Program-made: the position numbers and the translations under genes | From: Manis javanica | Taxonomy: Eukaryota; Chordata; Mammalia; Pholidota; Manidae | Length of the DNA stretch: 64,000 bases | NCBI RefSeq assembly: GCF_040802235.1 | Contig: NC_133158.1 | Span: 41,916,001-41,980,000 of the forward strand | Direction: 5' to 3' | In this document: one piece after another, positions 1 to 11,023 of the stretch | Position numbering within the stretch: the stretch's first letter is position 1 | How the letters are laid out: every line of letters starts with the position of its first letter | The notes under the pieces: generated by a model | Seen by the model: only the letters and a program-made list of their open reading frames with translations | Told to the model about the DNA's origin: nothing | Database searches by the model: none

Positions 1-1
1 A

Positions 2-478
2 CTTGAGGGAGCCCTGGCATCCACTGCCGATTCTCTAGCCTCTCTCCAAAGACAAGTCACTTCGCTAGCTAAAGTCACCCTTCAAAACCGGCGGGCCCTA
101 GATCTGCTTACAGCCGAGAAGGGTGGCACCTGCGTCTTCCTCCAGGAAGAGTGCTGCTATTACATCAACGAATCCGGCATTGTAGAAACTGACATCACCA
201 AACTCACTGACCTTGCCTCCAGCCTCCACTCTGCTTCCAATTCCAACCCATTCTCGTCAATACTAACAAACCCCCTCCTCACCTGGCTCTGGCCCATTGC
301 AGGCCCCATAATAGTCATTCTTCTTGTCTGTCTCTTCTTACCCTGTATAATAAAGTTCATCAAATCCCAAGTCGGGAAAATCTCTAATCAAGCTTTCAAC
401 CAGCTTTTACTCAGGAACTACCAGCTTCTGGCCACGGAAGACCCCTCACCCTCACGTGACCTCCTCACCACATGCTGA
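2..478 (+). CDS. ERV envelope, TM-subunit C-terminal part (cut by window edge)
   Basis: The frame starting at base 2 is open for 158 codons to a TGA at 476-478 and has no ATG because its 5' part lies outside the window. It encodes the end of a gammaretroviral-type transmembrane envelope subunit. An immunosuppressive-domain-like heptad segment is followed by a CX6CC disulfide motif (about 130-160), an N-glycosylation site, a hydrophobic membrane anchor (about 285-355) and a roughly 40-residue cytoplasmic tail. In this family TM anchors the envelope spike and drives membrane fusion. The visible part has no stop or frameshift. A polypurine tract and an LTR follow in the expected order. Whether the whole env is intact cannot be judged from this window. 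Confidence 0.85.
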   Translation, partial: LEGALASTADSLASLQRQVTSLAKVTLQNRRALDLLTAEKGGTCVFLQEECCYYINESGIVETDITKLTDLASSLHSASNSNPFSSILTNPLLTWLWPIAGPIIVILLVCLFLPCIIKFIKSQVGKISNQAFNQLLLRNYQLLATEDPSPSRDLLTTC

Positions 479-761
479 GATGGACCCCTCTCTCCGCTGG
501 AAACTGTTCCTGGAAACAATGGCCGCAGACGCCTGGCTCCTGACACCCATATCCTCTTGGCACCATTGGAATCAACAGGTCCTCAACCTATGGTTACAGG
601 GAACCTTCATTGATTTCCAACCTGAAGAAGTCCACATCTACTCATCCTTACTGTGGGGAGTCCTGTCAACCCTTTCCTCCCAATCCTCAAACCCTCACTC
701 CCTTCTCCGCCCCTGTTCAGCAGGAAGCAGTCAGAAAGAAAGCAACGCCCACAAACCCATA

Positions 762-778
762 GAGGAGAAAGGGGGGAA
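762..778 (+). other. Polypurine tract of the left-edge ERV
   Basis: A purine-only run ends directly before the TG that opens the LTR at 779. This is the normal position of the plus-strand primer of reverse transcription. The stretch 479-761 between the env stop and this tract is 3' untranslated sequence; the reading frames through it look like chance. Confidence 0.75.
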
Positions 779-1027
779 TGAAGGGTCCCCACCAGTAAGA
801 TGGCGAACTTCCGGCTTCTTTTCGGGGTCCTCGGTTCCCGCCGGCGCCACCTGAAGCCCAATCACCTCTCGCCCCCCTCCCAATCCCAGCACCTAGCCAA
901 CAGCCACCAGCCCCGTAGAAGTAACACCACAATCACCCTATGCCCCATCCTATATATCCCAGCACCTTTCCCTAATAAAGCGGAACTCTCCGGTAAATTG
1001 CTGTTGTGTGTCGCTCCTTTCCTTTCA
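779..1027 (+). repeat. 3' LTR of the left-edge ERV (gammaretrovirus-like)
   Basis: The block runs TG...CA for 249 bp and follows the polypurine tract. It contains a YY1-like AAGATGGCG (797-805) next to an ETS-like CTTCCGG, a TATA-like TATATATCC near 950, and a polyadenylation signal AATAAA at 974-979, about 50 bp before the end. The 5' LTR would lie left of the window, so age cannot be estimated from LTR divergence here. Confidence 0.75.
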
Positions 1028-1840
1028 GGTGGAAAGAGAACAAGGTCAGAAAAGCCCTCTAGAAAGGACTCAGTTAACCAGTTAAAACTAGAAAGCCAGA
1101 AAAGACTGAGTTAATGAGTTAATCTGTTAAAGCTCAAAAAGTTGCAATTTGGCCTTGAATGTTTGAATATTCCCCAGATAAGGAAAAGTATCTGAGCACA
1201 GCCCATGTCTTCATTGTCCCAATTAGATCATTGTAAGAGTTATTCTAGCCTGCTAAAAGGCCCACCTACAAACAGCATAATAAAGACAGGGAGATCCCAC
1301 CTTAAAGCCAAAACTGCATTTTGAAAAAACCCAGGAAGTTAAGAAGAAAAATTCTTAACATACTCTTTAGCAAACAACAAACAAATAACTCTGCTGACCT
1401 TGGAGGAAGGGCAGATAGTCTTGATTGGTATGCTCCCAAACCTGGAAGCTGCTGTCCTGGGAGGGGACCAAAGCAGTAAATTTCTTGTGTTAAGCTAATT
1501 TTGCAGAATTACCTAGAGGATTGATAAGAAACTTAATGTCTCATCAAAGATACTTGAGACCACTTAACAAGCCCACGCCCCTAGCCCTTTGCCACAGTCC
1601 TGAAAAAATCCTTAGACGGGACACCCCCAATCTTTCAGTGCGCTCCTTTCTCTGGGGTCACCTGCACTTTCTGAGTGTGAAACTTTAACTTTTCCCAACC
1701 TTTCAGGGCACTCCTCTCTCTCTGAGGTCACCTGTACTTTCTAAGTAACTTTAAATAAAACTTCTACTCTGCTTCACTACTGTGTCTTTGCCCTTCAATT
1801 CTTTGTCACGGCAGGAACAAGAACTGAGGAAAATACATAA
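1028..1840 (+). repeat. LTR-A copy 1 (old ERV LTR)
   Basis: This belongs to an LTR family recurring at 3500-4160, 4431-5088 with 27682-27946, 37700-38575 and 59707-59995. Shared landmarks are a U3 block with 'ttccccagataa' and 'agcctgctaaaaggccc', a block starting 'ttcttaacatactctttagcaaac', and an R/U5 part in which a unit of about 70 bp containing the poly(A) region is repeated (two units at about 1635-1765, AATAAA near 1755). The left-edge ERV abuts its beginning, so that ERV probably inserted at or just before the LTR start. Exact ends were not determined. Confidence 0.65.
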
Positions 1841-2240
1841 TGCCTTCCCACCAACAGAACCCTGGATAAATGGAAGGCATGTGGGAAATGCCACAGCAGG
1901 GCAGGGATGGCCTGGCACACAACTCATAGGTCCGGAGGGACAGTTCAGTGCCCTGGCCTCAGCAGCTTCTTCCTGCAGAGCTGACCTTGTGCACAGCCAC
2001 AGACCACCCTCCGCAGAAGAAATGTCAACTTCCTGCCTACCTGGATCCTACCTGGGTGCAGCATGAAGAAGCCACTTGCAAGGCCGGGAGCCCTGTTGGC
2101 GCAGGCAATGGCCCCCATGGGGAATCCCTTGCACCCCCAAGTCTTATGTGTGTTTCTGCTGAGAACAAAATGTGCTGTTAGACACGTGTGTTTCAGCCGG
2201 TGTGGGACCTTGGGGGCTTGCGGAAGGGGGTGAGAGCAGG
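1841..2240. other. Unassigned sequence between LTRs
   Basis: No gene, RNA or repeat family is recognised here. Reading frames on both strands are short and resemble no known protein. Confidence 0.5.
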
Positions 2241-2935
2241 GGTCAGCGGTGGTCACGCCTTTGGTAACTCGGGTTAGGGAAGGAGGGGTCCTCAGGCAAT
2301 GGGAGCAGTGACAGAGGAAGGGCCCCTGTGGGTGCAGGACCCCTCACTGTCTGTATTCTCAAGAGTTTGCTGGTGTTAGGAAGAGACGTGCAGTTGGGGA
2401 AGGGGAAGATAAGGTTCAAGGAAAAACTGCCCAAATTCTACCCAGGTAGGGGGTCCCACGTGAAGATGAAAAAGGCTTTGCTGGGAGATAACTTCCTAGC
2501 CTATTGGGATCAGACCAAACTGGTCCCAACCAGGTACCAATGCAGGAACCATAGAACAAAACTAAGATTCACCCTAACCACACCTCATGGTAATTCATTA
2601 AAATAAAATTGCAGCTTTTCTCCACCCTCGTGGCTTTTCTGTGTGCATTTTGGGAGAAGACTTGCACACCAAGAGGAATGGGTGTATAATTAGATTTGTC
2701 AATCAAATGACCTCACCCTGCCAACCAAAGAGGCACTTAACTAAAGAGGGTAGGTCATAATAACTAGACCCCCCCCCACTAAAAGTTCAGTGCCTGTGTC
2801 TACCCTGACTCTGGCGGGTCCTCCCTTGGAAGTGTATGCAAACAAAACTTTCACTCTGCTTTGCTACTGTGTCCCAGCCTTTCAATTCTTTGTTGTGGAG
2901 GGGACAAGGACAGAGAACACCCTCCACCCATAACA
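2241..2935 (+). repeat. Degraded LTR sequence, probably two partial LTRs
   Basis: AATAAAA near 2602 and an R/U5-like end at 2830-2925 that resembles LTR-A ('ctttcactctgctt...ctactgtgtc...tttcaattctttg...ggacaagga') mark old LTR material. The two poly(A) regions suggest two juxtaposed or nested LTR fragments. Family names are not assigned. Confidence 0.5.
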
Positions 2936-3490
2936 CTATGTGTAAAGATGCTCTTGGCCATCAGGGTGTGTGTGCAAGCTGTATACTGACTGGCGCCACA
3001 GAAGAGGATCTCCCAAGGAGACCCCAGGAGTCAGGTGGGAGTTCAGCTAAAGCTTCACATGGTCATGTGGTGCTGAATTTGCAGAAGAAGCTGGCCACAA
3101 TCATTGAAGGTCACAGGCTCTTTCCACATGAGTGCCTGTGGTTAGTCATATCCCCTTCGCTGGCATCTGAGGGGCTGGGGACAGCTGGGACCAGCCCAGG
3201 GGCTCCAGTCAATTTGGAGTTAGTGGGATGTGTTTATAGGTTCACATTGACTTCCTAGGTGGCTAAGCTCCCAGTGGCTGTCTGGTGTGGGACTGGCTCC
3301 ACAGACACTCCTTCCCATGGAGCTGACCAATGGCCACACTGGCATGAAGGGGGCAATGGGGATACTGTGTAGGAACAGAACATGTGCTATAATCATAAAC
3401 ATGTGCTGTTGAGACAGGGACCATGGGCTTAGACAGAGTAGGGTGAGGGCATAGAACAATGTAAGTACATGCAAGGAAATCCCCTACTAA
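2936..3490. other. Unassigned sequence
   Basis: There is no recognisable gene or repeat in this interval. The reading frames at 2836-3258 (plus) and 3220-3474 (minus) have no family resemblance and are treated as chance. Confidence 0.5.
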
Positions 3491-3499
3491 ATTTCTGTG

Positions 3500-4160
3500 T
3501 TAAACATTAAGCTCTAGAGTCATTCTTCAGTGAGGTCAGATCACATGTTTTTATTATGCTAATCATTTGTAATGGTAAGATTCAATTTAGCATGCTAAAA
3601 GGCCCAGGCCTATGTGCTGTCTTTCCTCCTTCAGACCTGAGGAGGTGATTTTGCAAACTGGGCAACTAATTTAGCATGCAGACCCAGCTGTAAACAACAT
3701 AGTAAAAGGCAGGAAGGATTCTACCTTAAAGAAAAGATTGCATTTTAATACCCAGGAAATTAAGAAGTAAGATTCTTAACTTACTCTTTAGCAAACAATA
3801 CCTCAGCCCACCTTGGGAGCTGGGTAGGCAGCCTTGTTTGATATACTCCCAGCCCAAGACACTGGTATCTCTGGGAGAAATCATCAGAGCAGGAAGTTGC
3901 TTGTGTTAAGTTAATTCTAAATATGCAGGGACCACTTAACAAGTCCACACCCCTAAGCTTTTTTTCACATTCCCAAAAAATCCTCTACTGCCTATAAAAC
4001 TCCTAGACAATGCACCACTATGGGCTCTCTTGTCCCCTCCTGGTGTGAGCCAGCAGCTCTGTCCTCTCACTGTATCTCTCAATAAAAGCTTCTCTCTGGC
4101 TCTCCTACCTTGGGTGTTTGCTAAGTTCATTCTTCAACTCTGCCAACAAGAACCCTGGCA
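3500..4160 (+). repeat. LTR-A-related solo LTR (variant with different U5)
   Basis: It shares 'agcatgctaaaaggccc', the 'ttcttaacttactctttagcaaac' block and the 'cccaaaaaatcctc...cctataaaa' promoter-like region with the other LTR-A copies. It carries AATAAA at about 4080 and a divergent end ('tcattcttcaactctgcc...caagaac'). The copy at 59707-59995 is its closest relative in the window, in inverted orientation. Confidence 0.6.
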
Positions 4161-4430
4161 TCACTCTGACCATGGACCTATGTGATCATCACGCATATGT
4201 GAGATGACATGTTTCATGAGCACACACATATGTGAACCTGAGAGAAGAAGCACACATGATGTGGTTGCAAACATGATGAGACCACAAACGTGAACATGAC
4301 CATGTCCTGAGATGCTGGTCATCAGTAGATGGGGGAGGAGGAGAAGGAAGTTTTGAACTTTATGGTGCCAGAAGCTAGCTGGTAGAATTCTGATCATGAA
4401 AAATTGTGTGAGAGGGTTAGGGGGCGGGTT

Positions 4431-5088
4431 TTTTTCCCCTCAGTTCTTGTCCCCACCACAACAAAGAACTGAGGGGCAGAGACACAGTAGTGAAGAAGAG
4501 TAGAAATTTTATTTAAAGTTACACACTTAAAAAAAAAGTGCAGGCTTCCTCATAGATAACGTGTCCTGAAAGGTTGAGGAAAAAGTGTGGGCATCCTCAG
4601 AGAAAAGATGCACTGAAAGGTCAAGGGTTTCTCCTTTTAAAGATTTTTCAGGAATGTGACAAAGGGCTAGGGGGTGTAGACTTGTCCAGTGGTCTCAAGA
4701 TGTTTATCTTTGATAAGAGACATTATATCTCTTCTCTTTTATTATCAGTCCTCCAGGTAATTCTGCAAAATTAACATAAGAAATTTACTGATCCAGTTCC
4801 TCCCTAGTATGGCAGCTTCCCTCTGGGAACATATCAGTCAAGACCACCTTCCCTGCCCCCAAGGTGGGCTGAGTTATTGTCTGTTTGCTAAAGAATATGT
4901 TAAGAATTGTACTTCTTAACTTCCTGGGTTTTAAGATGCAACCTTAGCTTTAAGATAGAATCTTTCCTGTTTTTACTATGGTGTTTATATCTGGGCTTGT
5001 TTGGAAAATTAGTAATGATGCTTGTCTCCTACCCAGGTTGCAGATTACTTGATGAGGGGAAGGAGAAGGACAAGACAGCATGTAGGTT
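4431..5088 (-). repeat. LTR-A copy split by the ERV-E provirus, downstream part
   Basis: In reverse complement this reads as the R/U5 and lower U3 part of LTR-A, with two R/U5 units each near a poly(A) signal. It stops abruptly where the ERV-E 5' LTR begins, and the missing upper U3 lies 22.6 kb away at 27682-27946. The two parts together make one LTR-A, so the ERV-E provirus inserted into an existing solo LTR. Bases 4161-4430 just left of it show nothing recognisable. Confidence 0.7.
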
Positions 5089-5387
5089 TGATAAGGAAAA
5101 TATTCAACATAGCTGTCAAGGGCAGCAAACCACTTTTCTCCTCCAGTTGGCAAAGCCCTCCCAGCTCCTTCCTCTGGGCTCCTCTGTTGCCCTGCACATG
5201 CCGAAATGCCACATATCAAAATAAAATGAATTGCTCCCCTTGCTTGTGCTCAGGGCTCAGACCTCAGGCGATCACTACCCTCTGAGCCCACCAGTGTGAA
5301 ATAAACCTCAACTCTCCAAGACCTCCGAGTGCTGCTTGGTTCTTCCGTCAGTGATCCAGTCCAGGTTTTCCAGTATTTTCTGTAACA
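5089..5387 (+). repeat. 5' LTR of the ERV-E-type provirus
   Basis: TG at 5089 and CA at 5387 bound a 299-bp LTR with AATAAA near 5310. The same LTR recurs at 27369-27677. The 4-bp sequence GGTT flanks the pair (5085-5088 and 27678-27681), as expected of a gammaretrovirus-like integration. The two LTRs differ at many positions (roughly a tenth by eye), so the insertion is old. Confidence 0.85.
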
Positions 5388-5389
5388 TT

Positions 5390-5407
5390 TGGTTCCCTGA
5401 CTGGGAA
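5390..5407 (+). other. Primer-binding site, tRNA-Glu type (ERV-E)
   Basis: The site lies two bases after the LTR and begins TGGTTCCCTGACTGGGAA. This is complementary to the 3' end of tRNA-Glu with one mismatch by my recollection of the tRNA. A glutamate primer defines the ERV-E type of class I ERV. The 5408-6024 leader that follows has no recognisable coding content. Confidence 0.7.
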
Positions 5408-6024
5408 ACCTAACCATGCTGGCCCTTTATTGCCACCGGTTTGGGGCAAAGGCAGGGCAGTGATGGAACAGGAGATCACAATGGAGAAGGCATGCCCTGC
5501 CTGATCCCTCGGCAGTCTCCCACCCGGTCACCCTGGGGTGGCCCCACTCCGCTGTTCCCGCTGGACTCAAGGAGGCTTGGCAGGTGAGGTCCTGGTTCCG
5601 ATGTCGAATCTGGTAAGGCCCCAGGGCCCCTGACCCAACCAGTTCCCACCCATTGGGGTGGAAGGGGAGCCTAATCACCTCCTGGAGACTTTTTAGAAGT
5701 TGCACAGGTGGACATTGCCAGGGGGGAATGTTTAAACTCTGGTTTGAGAGTGTGAGGGAGTGTGCAGGGTGGCTGCCATTCAGTCTGCACTGAATCTGTG
5801 ATTCCACGGCCTGCACTACAGAATCTGCATGGGCCTCATCCGCATTCGTGGTCGGCTGCCATGACATAACAGTGACTCAGCTTCGGCTGACCTGGTCTGG
5901 GACTTAGTCAAGGCTGACCAAAGTCTCCACGAGGAGTGCGAACTGACAGGTATATGACTGGTCTCCTCTCTAGAGGAGGCACCCCTCCCTTGTCTGTTGT
6001 TGCGGCACCGTCCATGGACACATC

Positions 6025-7555
6025 ATGGGGTCAGGACACAGCAAACCTACAGTTCTCAAGACTATGATCAAAACTTTCAGGAATGAACTTTTAGAAAACT
6101 ACAGAGTAAAATTAACTCCTGCAGGTTGAAAACCCTGAGTGAATCTGTGTAGGCCACCTTTAGTGCAGGGTGGCCTCCAGAAGGAACCTTAGATGCCCTA
6201 ACAATCCAACAATCCGCTGAGCCTGGTGGGTCATCCCTAGAGATCCAGGTCATCCTAATCAGTCCCCATACTTTAACTTCTGGTTAGAAGTTGCCCAGAC
6301 CCTTCCCCCCTGGGTGTGATTCACTTGCAATAGGCAGGGACAAAGTAGGGTCTTAGTTGCCTCAACAGAGCAGCCCACAAAGAATCAGCAGAAGCCTGAG
6401 CCTCCACAAATTGCTGGTGACCCAGAGAAAGAGCCAATATTGCCCCTACTTTATGCACCCCCAAGGCTGTCAGCACCCAGCCCCCCGGTCCCAGACACCC
6501 TGCCAACATCAGCCTCCCCGCCAACTCCAGAACCAGTGGACCCATTCTCCCCTAGACCAGCAGCCAGACTGTGCCTTTGGCCAGGAGCAGGCAGCCTTTA
6601 GATGCCAATGCAAGAGACGCGGGAGTCTGAAAGGTGTAATAAAAACAGGACCATCCAGCCCAGCCAGTCCATATTTTACTATCAACCCTTCTCCACAACT
6701 AACGTCCTCAATTAAAAACACAATACCCATCATAAAAGCCACAAGCCCTGGTTGAGCTCATGAAATCCCTTTTCCAAACCCATCAGCCAACCTGGAAAGA
6801 CTGCCAACAGCTTCTCTGCACCCTGTCCACAATGGAAGAGAGGAGGCAGCTGGGGTCCTTGATTGGGATGTATGGGCTGAAATCGCTGTCCCCTAGGAGT
6901 GCCCACAGTGGGACTTCACCACCCCTGAGGGACAGCACCAGATCCACCGATATCAGGATGCCCTCTCCAGGGGATGAAAGCCAGGTCCAAAAAGCCTATG
7001 AACATGACCAAAGTATCTTCAGTCACTCAACAACCAGGAGAGTCTCCTGGGGACTATTATGAAAGACTGTGTGCAGCTTATCGCATCTACACCCACTTCA
7101 GTCCTGAGTCACCAGGGAGCCCACAAATGGTCACCAGCTCAGTCGTAGCCCAAGCCACCCAGACATCAGATGAAAGCTCCAAAAACTGGAAAGTTTTGCT
7201 GGGATAAATATCACTCGACTGATTAAAATTGCCAACAAAGTATATCTAAACGGAGAAGTTCAGCCTGACAGAGAGGCTGAAAGAAAAATGAAGAAAAAGG
7301 CCAGCCTCCTGGCAGCTGCCCTAAAAGAAAGAGAGATAAGCAAAAGGCAGAGGAAAGCTGGCAGCCAAGAGGGAGAAGCCTAGGACACCCCCAGCCAGGG
7401 ACCAGGGTCCTTACTGTGAGGAGAAGGGGCATTGGAAGAATGAATGCCCCACCCAAGGCAGAGCCCTGAAGCCCTGTCACTACCGGGAGGAGCCCCACAG
7501 GGACAGGCTTGCTGGCCTGGCAGGAGCGGCCCAGACTGACAAGGACAGGCTCTTA
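6025..7555 (+). pseudogene. ERV-E gag remnant
   Basis: The gag start is recognisable at 6025: Met-Gly with a myristoylation-type context, in the usual place about 640 bp after the primer site. The reading frame is soon broken, and matrix/capsid-like segments are spread over several frames (for example 6357-6755, 6760-7062 and 6974-7207). Near the end (about 7399-7450) a nucleocapsid zinc knuckle is visible, but its first cysteine is gone; only the second Cys, the Gly-His-Trp and the last Cys remain. A gag of this family would package viral RNA and build the core; this copy cannot, because of several stops and frame changes. Confidence 0.7.
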
Positions 7556-9650
7556 CTTTCGGCCCCCGTGAGCCCATGGTCAGAATGAAAGTGGAGGGAC
7601 AACACACGACTTTTATCGTTGATGCAGGGGCAGAACGCTCTGTGGACACCCTCCCTGTAACTCCCTTCAGTAAAAAGACTGCAACTATTCTCAGAGCCAC
7701 TAGGACATACGCAGTCTGGCAACACTTTTGCCAAGCCCGTCAACATGAACTTGGAAACCACAAGGCCCGACATAAGTTTCTCTACCTGCCTGAGTGCCCC
7801 GTTCCCCTCCTCAGCTGATATACACTCTCAAAGCTCGGAGCCCAAGTAACTTTTGAACCAACTGGATGTACCAGCCTCAAACTAAACTGAGGGCAAGAAG
7901 AGCCAGAGTCCCTTGTACTGGCAATAACCACACCTAGGGAAGAGGAGTGGAGGCTGTTCTGTGCCCAGGCCCTCTCAGGTAGCCCACCTGAATTCAGAGA
8001 TGCTTCCCCTCAGTATGGGCTGAAGACGACCCACCTGGACGTGCTCATAACTGAGCCCCTGTCACTGTAGATTGACTCCAGGGACCCCGCCACAAAGACA
8101 GCAGCAGTGCCCCCTCACAAGAGGAGAGAGCAGGCATCCAGGAACACCTGATCAGATTCAGAGAGGCAGGAATTCTAACCAAGTGTCAGTCTCTCTGGAA
8201 CATTCCATTTCTACCAGTCAAAAGGCCAGAAGGAGGGCACCGGCCTGTTCAGACCTGCGAGCCATTAACAGAGTGACTGTTTCTTTACACCCCGTGGTCC
8301 CAAAGCTGTACACCCTCCTCAGCTAGATTGCGGGGTCTGCCAAATGGTTCACTTTCCTAGACTTGAAGGATGCCTTCTTCTGCCTCCGGCTGGGCCCCCA
8401 GAGCCAGTTCGTATTTGGCTTTGAATGGGCTGAACCGGATGTGGAGCGGCAGATGCAGTTAACAGGGACGCGGCTTCTGCAAGGGTTCAATAACTCACCC
8501 ACTCTCTTTGGAGAGGCATTGGCCGCAGACCTTGCCAGCTTTCCGAGGGAAGTCACGTGCTGCACCCTCCTGCAGTATGTAGATGACCTCCTCCTTGCCA
8601 GTGACACTCAGGGAAATTGTGCAAAAGGCACAAAGGCCCTCCTGCAACTCCTGTCAGACTCAGGATACCGAGCCTCATAAGAAAAGAGCACAAATCTGCA
8701 ACAGCAAGTCCGTTACTTGAGCTTCTTCCTCACCCAGGGAGAAAGGCCACTAAGGCAGGAGAAGAAAAAGCTCATTAGCCCCTTGCCCCAGCACCAGATG
8801 AAGAAAGGCATCTGAGAGTTCCTGGGGGCCACCGGGTTCTGCAGAATCTGGATTCCTGGATTCTCGGCAATAGCAAAATCCCTCTACAACCTCCTGGGGG
8901 GCCAAGTCCGAGAGCCATTTTCCTGGAAATAAAGCTGCTTCAGAACAGGCACCAGCCCTAGGCCTGCCAGATACAAAAAAGCTCTGCAATCTCTTTGTAC
9001 ATGAAAAAAAAGTAACCCTCAAAGTTCTCACATAAACTGTTAGGCCCTGGCAGCAGTCGGTTGTATACCTGTCAAAAAAAAAAACTAAACCCAACTGAGG
9101 CTGGATGGCCACCCTACCTCAGGACACTGGCAGCCACAGTTATATTCATTAAAAAAGCACATACACTTATCCTGGAACAAAAAATAAATGTCAAGTTGCC
9201 TCATACTATTGTGTCCCTCTTAAACACACAGGGACACCGATTCCTCTCCAACTCTTGGCTGGCACAATACTAAAACTCCACAAGGCTGTCTGGCTCCCAA
9301 AAAAAGTAGCAGCAATTTTGCACTGCAAAGAACACCAAAAGGAAAACAACCCTATAACACAGGGGAACCAGCTAGCAGATGAAGCAGCTGAAACAGCAGC
9401 CAATATAAAATAGATAAAGCTCCTTCCCTCACCATGGCCCTAATGCCCCCAGTAGAGGCCCCTCCACCCAAGTACACTGAAAAAGAGAAGGACTGCGCCA
9501 TGGCTGAAGGAGCCACCCTAACAACAACAACAAAAATGATGGATGTTGCCTGACAGATGCATCTTTGTCCCAACTGCAACTGGAAGGCATGTAATCAGCA
9601 AATACCATCAGCTCACCCAACCAAGAAAAACTGCACTAGAAGCCCTCCTC
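7556..9650 (+). pseudogene. ERV-E protease and reverse transcriptase remnant
   Basis: A retropepsin active-site segment is present at about 7610-7640, with Asp at 7621 and the usual threonine replaced by alanine (Asp-Ala-Gly-Ala). Reverse-transcriptase palm motifs follow: the first catalytic Asp region at about 8355-8420 and Tyr-Val-Asp-Asp at 8576-8587. Later segments resemble the thumb/connection and RNase H parts. The frame changes several times and contains stops, so no polymerase can be made. The order gag, pro, RT, RNase H, integrase is preserved on the plus strand. It is interrupted by the L1 at 9671. Confidence 0.75.
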
Positions 9651-10215
9651 AAAAAGCAATACTACATCAGATGAATGGATAAAGAAGAGGTGGTACATAT
9701 ACACAATGGAGTATTATTCATCTATAAGAAGAAAACAAATCCTACTATTTGCAACAACATGGATGGAGCTAGAGGGTATTATGCTTGGTGAAATAAGCCA
9801 GGCGGAGAAAGACAAGTATCAAATGATTTCACTCATCTGTGGAGTATAACAACAAAGCAAAAACCGAAGGAACAAAACAGCAGCAGACTCACAGACCCAA
9901 GAATGGACTAACAGTTACCAAAGGGAGAGGGACTGGGGAAGATGGGAGGGATAAGGGGAAAAAGGCATTACAATTAGCACACATAGTGTAGGGGTGGGGG
10001 GAATGGGGAAGGCAGTATAGTGCAGAGAAAAGTAGTGATTCTATAGCATCTTACTATGCTGATGGACAGTGACTGTAATGGGGTATGGGAGGTGGGACTT
10101 GATAATGGGGGGTATCTAGTAACCACAATGTTGCTCATCTAAGTATATATTAATGATACCAAAAAAATAAAAATACAGTGTTTTTGAAACAAACAAAAAA
10201 GCAATACTACATCAG
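9651..10215 (+). mobile_element. 5'-truncated L1 in ERV-E pol, with 20-bp target duplication
   Basis: About 525 bp of L1 3' end (last ORF2 codons, 3'UTR and A-rich tail) lies between two copies of the same 20-bp sequence, AAAAAGCAATACTACATCAG, at 9651-9670 and 10196-10215. The ERV-E pol reading resumes right after it. The perfect duplication marks a target-primed insertion that is younger than the provirus. A few bases after the first A-tract (about 10174-10190) are not standard L1 sequence. Confidence 0.9.
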
Positions 10216-11020
10216 CCAGTTGCCAGTATTATTAAGCTGAACAATAAGTGAGCAGTGCATGACTTGTGCCAGAAATAATGCTCAATCTGCACTGCAACCC
10301 CCACCAGATGTCCAAAGAACAAGAGTTTCCCCTTTTAAAACCTTGAGATAAGACTTCACAGATGTCCAGCCAAGCAGAGGACTCAAATACCTTCTAGTAA
10401 TAGTGTGTACATACTCTGGGTGGGTTGAAGCCTTCCCTACAAGGAAAGAACAAAGCCAGGAGATAGCCAAAGTCCTTCTGAAAGAAATTGTGTCCCGGTT
10501 TGGCCTACCGTCTACAATTCACAGTGACAATGAACCTGTCTTTGTAGCAGATGCAATACAGATTTTAACTAAATCTCTCAACATTACCTGGAAACTACAC
10601 ATTGCATACAGGCCACAAAGTTCAGGGAAAGTGGAGCTAATTAATTGCACTCTCAAAGGAACCCTAGCTAAATTTTGGCAAGAAACTGGCTTCCCGTGGC
10701 CAGACCTACTGCCCCTGGCTCTCCTGCATGCTCGCTGCACACCTGGGACTCAAGGCTTTTCCCCTTTTGAATTAGTGTATGGACGCCCTCCCCCATGCCT
10801 AGGAAGTCTCCCAGGGAACCTACACCAGATAGAAAATAAGAGAGTAAGAGAACAGCTCCAAGCCTTAAGAGTCACCTTAAATAAGTTGCAGCAATACACC
10901 ATAGAGAGAGCCCTGATCTCCTTAGGGACCCCAGTACATTCCTTTCAGGCTGGGGACTCAGTCTGGATCAAAAATTGAAAAAGGGACCCCCTCCAACCTC
11001 AGTGGTCTGGCCCCCACGTT
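10216..11020 (+). pseudogene. ERV-E integrase remnant
   Basis: A 191-codon open stretch (10403-10978) covers the integrase catalytic core. The Thr-Tyr-Ser-Gly-Trp-Val-Glu segment, the second acidic residue in His-Ser-Asp-Asn (about 10520-10535) and the third in a Gly-Lys-Val-Glu segment (about 10625-10640) are all readable, followed by the C-terminal domain start. Upstream the zinc-binding region is partly visible at about 10250-10290. The gene ends at 11020, where a minus-strand L1 inserted. Its last codons resume at about 26541. In life this enzyme would join viral DNA to the host genome; here it is a fossil. Confidence 0.8.
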
Positions 11021-11023
11021 GTT
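11012..11023. other. Target duplication of the minus-strand L1, left copy
   Basis: The sequence CCACGTTGTT within the ERV-E integrase end is matched by CCACATTGTT at about 26540-26549, one mismatch in ten. Together they bracket the whole L1 including the transduced segment and its outer tail. Confidence 0.6.

Noticed and set aside
1..478. Orthologue of human suppressyn (ERVH48-1)
   Set aside because: That insertion is primate-specific as far as I know; position near NDUFV3 alone does not show orthology.
456..854. 132-codon plus-strand frame after the left-edge env
   Set aside because: It overlaps the env end in another frame and runs through 3'UTR, polypurine tract and LTR.
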